From positions 1 through 19,472 of the forward strand of contig URLV01000024.1 in the NCBI GenBank assembly GCA_900548725.1: a DNA stretch of 19,472 nucleotides, in the 5' to 3' direction. Positions 15,256 to 19,472 of this stretch are shown piece by piece. The first letter of the stretch is position 1. Every line of letters begins with the position of its first letter. The translations under genes and the position numbers were made by a program. The notes under the pieces were generated by a model, which saw only the letters and a list, made by a program, of their open reading frames with translations, was not told where the DNA came from and searched no databases. The stretch comes from an uncultured Mycoplasmatota bacterium (lineage in GTDB: Bacteria > Bacillota_I > Bacilli_A > RF39 > UBA660).

Positions 15256-15629
15256 CTTACTTTAAAAGAAACGTTTTTAGAATCATTTGCATTGATAGTA
15301 GTTAAGTTAATAGTTAGAGTATCAGTATTGTAGATATATTCACTACTAGTAGCAGCACTTCCTTCGATTATAACAGAACCATCTACAAACTCTACTAAAG
15401 TAGTATCAAGTTTATCTGTTATAACTGGATTTTCATATATTTTTTCAGTTTGGTTACTAACGACAATTGTATAAGTTAGTTCACCATCTGCCCATACAGT
15501 TTTATCTGCAGTTATTGTAATAGTTAAACCATCTATCATAGTAACTACACTAGCAGTACTAGTAATACTTGTAGGTATACTATTGTAATTACCAACCGCA
15601 GTAACCGTATTAGTTAATTCATTTTCCAT
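15246..15629 (-). CDS. Small DUF11-type protein without signal peptide
   Basis: A 127-residue protein read from 15629 down; AGGGGG precedes the ATG. MENELTNTVTAVGNYNSIPTS leads into a single DUF11-type beta-sandwich: DGLTITITADKTVWADGELTYTIVVSNQTEKIYENPVITDKLDTTLVEFVDGS, a strand TLTINLTTINANDSKNVSFKV, and a basic end RKK. It lacks the Cys-containing tail seen in the decayed relative at 12779-13304. DUF11 modules normally form long arrays on secreted Gram-positive proteins; a lone copy without signal or anchor is unusual. It may be exported by an uncommon route, be a structural spore or matrix subunit, or be a remnant. It converges with the adhesin-like gene and diverges from the J-domain gene. 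Confidence 0.8.
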   Translation of the reverse strand: MENELTNTVTAVGNYNSIPTSITSTASVVTMIDGLTITITADKTVWADGELTYTIVVSNQTEKIYENPVITDKLDTTLVEFVDGSVIIEGSAATSSEYIYNTDTLTINLTTINANDSKNVSFKVRKK

Positions 15630-15728
15630 AAGTCCCCCTAATATATTTTATGAAATAAATATAAATAAGTTAATGTAAAATATAGAATTTAAATATTATA
15701 TTTGATACAATAACTTTGAGGGATGTAT

Positions 15729-16433
15729 ATGAATGATTTTATAAATTATTATGAATTATTGGGAGTTAAAAATAATGCTAGTAAAGAAGAAATTAGATTA
15801 AAATATAAGGAACAAATAAAAAAATGGCATCCTGATATAAATAAAAATAATGAAGCAATAGAAGTTACTAAAAAATTAAATGAAGCAAAAAGTATACTTT
15901 TAGATGATGAAAAAAGAAAAGAATATGATATATATTTAAATAATATTAGTGCTAATGGATATCAAAATATAAAAGAAAAAGTATATAATGAACAAAGAAG
16001 TTATGATGAAGAGAAGTTATATACTAAATGGGAATATTTTAGAGATTATATAAAGTATTATAATGATAGTAAGGTTAGAAAAGTTTTTGGTATAATTTTT
16101 GTTTTATTAGAAAGTTTATTTATAAGTATATTACAATTAATAAATATAATATTAGCATATGTTATTTCATTTATGAGTGGTATTTTAAAATATTTAGCAG
16201 ATGGTATATTTGGTTTATTAATAATATTTATTATAATAAGTTTCTTGTTACATGGTATTAATTTACCAAATGATTTTAGTGAATGGTTAGAAGTAATTGG
16301 TGTTATTATTTTATGGCTTATTTTTTCAGTAATACCTGAAGTAGTAATTAATTTATTAGTTATAAAAATACCTAAATTACTATCTAGTTTAAACATATAT
16401 TTATTTAAGAAAAGTGTTGGTTATAAGGAGTAG
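15729..16433 (+). CDS. Membrane-anchored J-domain protein
   Basis: A 234-residue protein. GAGGG is 6 bases before ATG 15729 but touches ATG 15723, so 15729 is preferred. Residues 1-68 are a J domain (NYYELLGVKNNASKEEIRLKY, H34-P35-D36, EAKSILLDDEKRKEYD), which stimulates the ATPase of an Hsp70 (DnaK). The Gly/Phe and zinc-finger regions of true DnaJ are absent. From about residue 115 on there are several hydrophobic segments (FGIIFVLLESLFISILQLINIILAYVI, IFGLLIIFIIISFLL, VIGVIILWLIFSVIPEVVINLLVI), so the J domain is held at the inner face of the membrane. It may bring DnaK to a membrane site; client unknown. A possible -10 (TACAAT, 15706-15711) lies upstream. The RNHCP gene follows after 3 bases. 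Confidence 0.85.
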   Translation: MNDFINYYELLGVKNNASKEEIRLKYKEQIKKWHPDINKNNEAIEVTKKLNEAKSILLDDEKRKEYDIYLNNISANGYQNIKEKVYNEQRSYDEEKLYTKWEYFRDYIKYYNDSKVRKVFGIIFVLLESLFISILQLINIILAYVISFMSGILKYLADGIFGLLIIFIIISFLLHGINLPNDFSEWLEVIGVIILWLIFSVIPEVVINLLVIKIPKLLSSLNIYLFKKSVGYKE

Positions 16434-16436
16434 ATT

Positions 16437-16748
16437 ATGGATAATAAAAAATTTAAAATGATAGATGAAAATTTTATATGTGAAGTATGTGGTAAAAGCG
16501 TTAATAAGTTAGATTATACTGCAAGAGACCATTGTCCATATTGTTTATGTAGTAAGCATCTAGATATTAATCCTGGTGATAGATTATCAGAGTGTAAGGG
16601 AATATTAAGACCTATTGATATTGAAAAGGGTAAAAAAGATACTTATAAAATTATATACAAGTGTGATAAATGTGGTGAACTTAAGAAAAATAAAACAGCT
16701 ATTGACGATGATTTTGATAAAATACTTGAAATAATGTGTAAAAAATAG
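16437..16748 (+). CDS. RNHCP-domain zinc-ribbon protein
   Basis: A 103-residue protein. FICEVCGKSV, then ARDHCPYCLCSKHLDINPGDRLSECKG and YKCDKCGELKKNK, match the RNHCP family, with the namesake motif here reading ARDHCP. Three Cys-x2-Cys pairs (CEVC, CPYC, CDKC) plus Cys/His residues suggest two zinc sites. The family's function is not established; nucleic-acid binding is a guess from the ribbons and basic residues. AAGGAG precedes the ATG, only 3 bases after the J-domain gene, so the two are co-transcribed and probably coupled. Confidence 0.85.
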   Translation: MDNKKFKMIDENFICEVCGKSVNKLDYTARDHCPYCLCSKHLDINPGDRLSECKGILRPIDIEKGKKDTYKIIYKCDKCGELKKNKTAIDDDFDKILEIMCKK

Positions 16749-16833
16749 TATATAAGTTATTGATTTATACATATAATAAAATAGAAAGTATTTATACTTG
16801 ATAATGATAATATCATGTTATAAAATATGGATG

Positions 16834-16942
16834 TATTAAAGAGATTGAAAATGTTAGTCTCTTACGGATGGTGCGAGTTATAAATGATTCCGACCGAGAA
16901 ATGTTAGAAAACTTTAATAAAAATACTTAAGTTTTCTTTTAT
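16834..16942 (+). ncRNA. Candidate structured RNA or leader ahead of the ASCH gene
   Basis: The 229-base gap 16749-16977 has no gene. Within it, AGAGATT (16840-16846) pairs with AGTCTCT (16856-16862) around GAAAATGTT. A GC-richer segment (CGGATGG ... TTCCGACCG, about 16865-16896) can form a second stem with one mismatch, and a terminator-like stem GAAAACTT/AAGTTTTC follows. GAAAATGTTAG and GAAATGTTAG occur at 16847 and 16898. It matches no riboswitch class I know: it lacks T-box, fluoride, purine, SAM and TPP core motifs. It could be a small RNA or a riboswitch/attenuator of the ASCH gene. Confidence 0.4.
16907..16940 (+). terminator. Terminator-like hairpin ahead of the ASCH gene
   Basis: GAAAACTT (16907-16914) pairs with AAGTTTTC (16929-16936) around a 14-base loop, followed by TTTT then ATTAT. 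The short T tract makes it moderate. It lies just before a TATAAT. Confidence 0.55.
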
Positions 16943-16947
16943 TATGC

Positions 16948-16953
16948 TATAAT
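16948..16953 (+). promoter_or_regulatory. -10 element of the ASCH gene
   Basis: TATAAT, 24 bases upstream of the start codon with AAAGGAG between. No convincing -35 is seen (ACTTAA at 17-bp spacing). If active, it sets the ASCH gene apart from the RNA candidate upstream. Confidence 0.45.
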
Positions 16954-16977
16954 ATTTTTTAAAGGAGAAACTTATTT

Positions 16978-17355
16978 ATGAAAGTATTAACTATAAAAGA
17001 ACCTTGGGCTAGTTTAATAATTAATGGATATAAAAAATATGAATTTAGAAGTTGGAAAACTAATTATAGAGGAAAATTATTAATACATGCTGGTAAAGGT
17101 ATAGATAAAGATATGTTGTATATTGCAAATAAATATAATATTAAAATAAATCCTGGTAATATTTTAGGAGAAGTAGAAATAACAGATTGTATAAAAGTAA
17201 ATGATGAATTTAGTAAGTATTTAAAGAAAGATAATAGTTTAGTATATCATAGTAGTTATAAAGATTATTATGCATGGAAGATAGTAAAAGTAAAAAAATA
17301 TGAAAAAACTATACCTGTTAATGGTAAATTAGGTATATGGAATTATGACAAATAA
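16978..17355 (+). CDS. ASCH-domain protein
   Basis: A 125-residue protein that is essentially one ASCH/PUA-like fold: MKVLTIKEPWASLIINGYKKYEFRSWKTNYRGKLLIHAGKG contains the family's G-x-K-x2-E-x-R signature (GYKKYEFR), and ILGEVEITDC and YAWKIVKVKKYEKTIPVNGKLGIW follow. ASCH proteins bind RNA or modified nucleosides; some relatives (YqfB type) are amidohydrolases of N4-acetylcytidine. Substrate here is not evident. AAAGGAG precedes the ATG. The HAD gene follows 21 bases later, so a shared nucleotide-related role is possible. Confidence 0.85.
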   Translation: MKVLTIKEPWASLIINGYKKYEFRSWKTNYRGKLLIHAGKGIDKDMLYIANKYNIKINPGNILGEVEITDCIKVNDEFSKYLKKDNSLVYHSSYKDYYAWKIVKVKKYEKTIPVNGKLGIWNYDK

Positions 17356-17376
17356 TCTTATTAGTGAGGTATAAAT

Positions 17377-17919
17377 ATGAAAATATATATAGATTGTGAT
17401 GGGGTAATAATAGATAGTGAAAAATTATTATTTAATGAAATATATTTTGAATACGAAAGAAAAGGCTTTATAAAATCTGAAGAAGATAAAATAAAATATG
17501 TACAAAATATTGATTGGAGTAAATTACTTAAAGAAAGTGAAATAATAAATGATTCAATAAATATATTAAAAAGTATTAAATATGATTTTAGTATATTAAC
17601 TAAAATACATTCTTTAACAAATGAAGGCGTTGCTAAAATTAAAATGTTTAGAGAATTAGGTATTAAGAATGAAATAATATTAGTACCATATACAGTTGGA
17701 AAACAAGATGTAGTTTTATCTAAAAATAATATACTTATAGATGATACAGTAAGAAATTTAGATTTATGGAAAAGTAGTGGAGGTATACCTATTTATTTTA
17801 ATAAAGATAATTTAGATATAGATGGATGGAATATAGAAAATTCAGAATATCCTAAAATATGTAACTTAAATGAATTAAATAATATAAAAAAATTAATAAA
17901 AACTTATAATTGCAACTGA
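17377..17919 (+). CDS. HAD-superfamily hydrolase, 5'(3')-nucleotidase-like
   Basis: A 180-residue protein. MKIYIDCDGVIIDSEK gives the catalytic pair D6 and D8 (D-x-D-G-V); SILTKIHSLTNEGVAKIKMFRE supplies motif II (Thr/Ser) and the region of motif III Lys; and LIDDTVRN gives the magnesium-binding D122-D123. Size and layout resemble the small deoxyribonucleotidase/phage nucleotidase group, which dephosphorylates nucleoside monophosphates; substrate is not provable from sequence. A lysine-rich stretch (KKLIKTYN) ends the protein, with TGA as stop. AGTGAGGT precedes the ATG. Probably co-transcribed with the ASCH gene. Confidence 0.78.
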   Translation: MKIYIDCDGVIIDSEKLLFNEIYFEYERKGFIKSEEDKIKYVQNIDWSKLLKESEIINDSINILKSIKYDFSILTKIHSLTNEGVAKIKMFRELGIKNEIILVPYTVGKQDVVLSKNNILIDDTVRNLDLWKSSGGIPIYFNKDNLDIDGWNIENSEYPKICNLNELNNIKKLIKTYNCN

Positions 17920-17971
17920 ATTTATACAAAATGTAAATTAATTTAGGTTGTGCTACTAATAAGAATAATTA

Positions 17972-17977
17972 TATAAT
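17972..17977 (+). promoter_or_regulatory. Possible -10 of the XRE regulator gene
   Basis: TATAAT with TTGTGC 18 bp upstream (17948-17953). The implied start falls almost on the ribosome binding site GAGGTGAAG, so the leader would be extremely short; low certainty. Confidence 0.35.
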
Positions 17978-17998
17978 TTCGTTAGAGGTGAAGAAAAT

Positions 17999-19393
17999 AT
18001 GAAATTTCAAGAGAAATTAATAAAGATTCGAAAAGAAAAAAATCTAAGTCAAGAAGCATTGGCAGAAAAATTAGGAATGTCAAGACAAGCTATTAGTAAA
18101 TGGGAAAGCGGTACAAGTTATCCTGATATGGCTACAATTATCAGGTTAGCAAAAACTTTGGATTGTAAAATAGATGATTTAATTGATGATGATGTTATAG
18201 GTAAAAAGAATGAAACTAATAAATTTAATATAAATAATTTATTAAAAGATATATTAGAGTTTATTACTAAAACTTATAATATGTTTTGGAGTATGAAATT
18301 TACTACAAAAATAAAATGTATAATAGAATTATTTGTTATAATAGTAGGGTGTTATTTTGTATCTGATGTATTCGGATTATTTTTAAAAGATACCGTACTT
18401 AAAATATTTTTATTATTACCAAATTCTATATATAATTATTTATTTATAATATTTAAAATGTTGTATAGTTTATTAATGTTTGTTATATCTTGTGTAGTAA
18501 CTATACATTTATTTAAAATAAGATATTTAGATTATTATGTTACTATAGAAGATAAAAATATAAATAATAAAGTAATTGAAAAAGATAATACCGAAGATAA
18601 AAATAAACGTTTTTATAATAAAGAAAAACAAGAAAAAATTATAATAAGAGATGCTAAACATAGTACAAATTCTATAATTAGTTTATTAGGTAGAATGATT
18701 AAGTTTTTATTAAAAATTTTTGCTGTTTTTATAATTATGTTTTTAATATTTGGTTTTATAACTGTTGTGTTTTTAGGTACTGTATCATTGTTTTGGATTA
18801 AATATGGTTTAATATTTTTAGGATTTAATATTTTATCTATTGGAGGATTAGCATTTATTTATATATTTATTGAATTAATGTATGAATTTATATTTGATAG
18901 AGGATATAATTTTAAAAGATTATTTATTATATTTATTTCTAGTTTAATTGTAATGGGTATAGGTAGTGGAGTAGTATTTTTAGAATTAAGTACATTTGAT
19001 TATATTACTAATATTAAATTTAAAAATAGTACAGTATTAAGGATTAACGTTAAAGATGATACTTTATTTACTGAATTAGAATATTATGAAAAACAAAATA
19101 AAGTTGTTATTGATAATAGTGTTAAAGATATAGAAGTATTGGTAGAATATAGTGATTATATAGAACCTAATATTTATATGTCTAGTGATAATAATTATTA
19201 TATAGATTATAAAGTAAAAGAGAATAATATTGTTAAATATATATTAAATGATATAAAAAATAAGAAAATTAACTTTGATAGTTATTATAATTATAACATT
19301 AAAGAAATAAAAATATCTAAAACTAATTATGATAAAATTATTAATAATAATAAAAAATATTTGGAGATGGATGAAGAATATTTTGATGAATAA
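17999..19393 (+). CDS. Membrane-tethered XRE-family transcriptional regulator
   Basis: A 464-residue protein. Residues 1-65 are a Cro/CI-type helix-turn-helix (MKFQEKLIKIRKEKNLSQEALAEKLGMSRQAISKWESGTSYPDMATIIRLAKTLDCKIDDLI). A cytosolic linker leads to hydrophobic segments at about 105-125, 148-172, 233-300 and 308-330. The last ~130 residues are hydrophilic and strand-rich (ITNIKFKNSTVLRINVKDDT, EVLVEYSDYIEPNIYMSSDN), resembling DUF4097-like beta solenoids, and could lie outside the membrane. The design suggests a one-component sensor: an external or membrane signal sets DNA binding at the inner face. HTH genes of this kind often control themselves and a neighbour; the target is not evident. 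GAGGTGAAG precedes the ATG. Confidence 0.85.
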   Translation: MKFQEKLIKIRKEKNLSQEALAEKLGMSRQAISKWESGTSYPDMATIIRLAKTLDCKIDDLIDDDVIGKKNETNKFNINNLLKDILEFITKTYNMFWSMKFTTKIKCIIELFVIIVGCYFVSDVFGLFLKDTVLKIFLLLPNSIYNYLFIIFKMLYSLLMFVISCVVTIHLFKIRYLDYYVTIEDKNINNKVIEKDNTEDKNKRFYNKEKQEKIIIRDAKHSTNSIISLLGRMIKFLLKIFAVFIIMFLIFGFITVVFLGTVSLFWIKYGLIFLGFNILSIGGLAFIYIFIELMYEFIFDRGYNFKRLFIIFISSLIVMGIGSGVVFLELSTFDYITNIKFKNSTVLRINVKDDTLFTELEYYEKQNKVVIDNSVKDIEVLVEYSDYIEPNIYMSSDNNYYIDYKVKENNIVKYILNDIKNKKINFDSYYNYNIKEIKISKTNYDKIINNNKKYLEMDEEYFDE

Positions 19394-19414
19394 ATATTAA
19401 TAAAAATATAAGCT

Positions 19415-19441
19415 AGATACTTGAAATAAGTATCTTTTTTT
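19415..19441 (+). terminator. Terminator after the XRE regulator
   Basis: AGATACTT-GAAAT-AAGTATCT is a perfect 8-bp stem followed by a T run. The T run begins copy 2 of the 36-bp repeat. Confidence 0.88.
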
Positions 19442-19469
19442 GATAATATTTTATTAGGGTAGTAATACC
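19434..19469 (+). repeat. 36-bp intergenic repeat, copy 2
   Basis: Identical to 10598-10633 and in the same orientation, again directly behind a terminator stem whose own sequence differs from that at copy 1. Only three bases of the window remain after it, so any promoter or gene it serves lies outside. Confidence 0.9.
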
Positions 19470-19472
19470 AAT

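Noticed and set aside
16834..16942. T-box, fluoride, purine, SAM or TPP riboswitch
   Set aside because: GGATGGTG recalls parts of T-box and fluoride elements, but the remaining core motifs and spacing are missing.
10598..19469. The segment between the two 36-bp repeats as an integrated mobile element
   Set aside because: No integrase, recombinase, tRNA site or mobility gene lies between the repeats, and both copies start in terminator T runs. Kept only as a repeat finding.
1..19472. DGR reverse transcriptase or template repeat within the window
   Set aside because: No protein carries reverse-transcriptase motifs, and no noncoding stretch resembles 1121-1275 with extra adenines. If present, they lie elsewhere.

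Overview
The window comes from a very AT-rich, low-GC Gram-positive bacterium (Bacillota), most likely a host-associated member of the Bacilli/RF39-Erysipelotrichales sort. This is inferred from three things: the rpsF-ssb-rpsR-rplI-dnaB block, sortase-type and SipW-type surface proteins, and codon use strongly biased to A and T. The standard bacterial code applies: tryptophan is always TGG, and TGA ends two intact genes. No rRNA, tRNA, CRISPR array, transposase or integrase was seen.

Layout. (1) 2-1336: the 3' part of a large surface-protein gene. Its last ~40 codons form a sharp compositional island that looks like the variable region of a diversity-generating retroelement (DGR) target. (2) 1380-7735: a compact housekeeping block. 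It holds rpsF-ssb-rpsR (own promoter, leader hairpins, terminator), then rplI-dnaB-M23 peptidase-walJ-rlmH-ung. The second group is tightly packed or overlapping and has no internal terminator. It joins replication, ribosome maturation, uracil repair and cell-wall remodelling. (3) 7821-10574: two tandem secreted proteins with NP[QK]TSD sorting signals, one transcription unit. (4) 10575-12718: a 284-bp regulatory gap with a repeat shared with the window's end and an 11-G tract inside a long hairpin. It precedes a second, full-length SipW-signal surface protein that is a paralogue of gene 1. (5) 12779-15629: surface-family proteins without signal peptides. These are a broken DUF11-type gene, a 616-residue beta-helix adhesin-like protein, and an intact DUF11-type gene on the opposite strand. 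(6) 15729-19393: a membrane-anchored J-domain protein, an RNHCP zinc-ribbon protein, a possible structured RNA, an ASCH protein, a HAD-type nucleotidase and a membrane-tethered XRE regulator. The window closes with a terminator and the second copy of the repeat.

How it fits together. Core replication/translation genes are flanked by fast-changing surface genes. Several signals point to active diversification of those surface genes: the NNY-codon hypervariable patch in gene 1, the poly-G tract ahead of its paralogue, a decayed DUF11 copy facing an intact one, and the repeated intergenic block. The best candidate for an undescribed system is a set of SipW-signal, DUF6273/C-type-lectin-like surface proteins diversified by a DGR encoded elsewhere and possibly switched by poly-G slippage. 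No reverse transcriptase or template repeat is in the window, so this remains a hypothesis.
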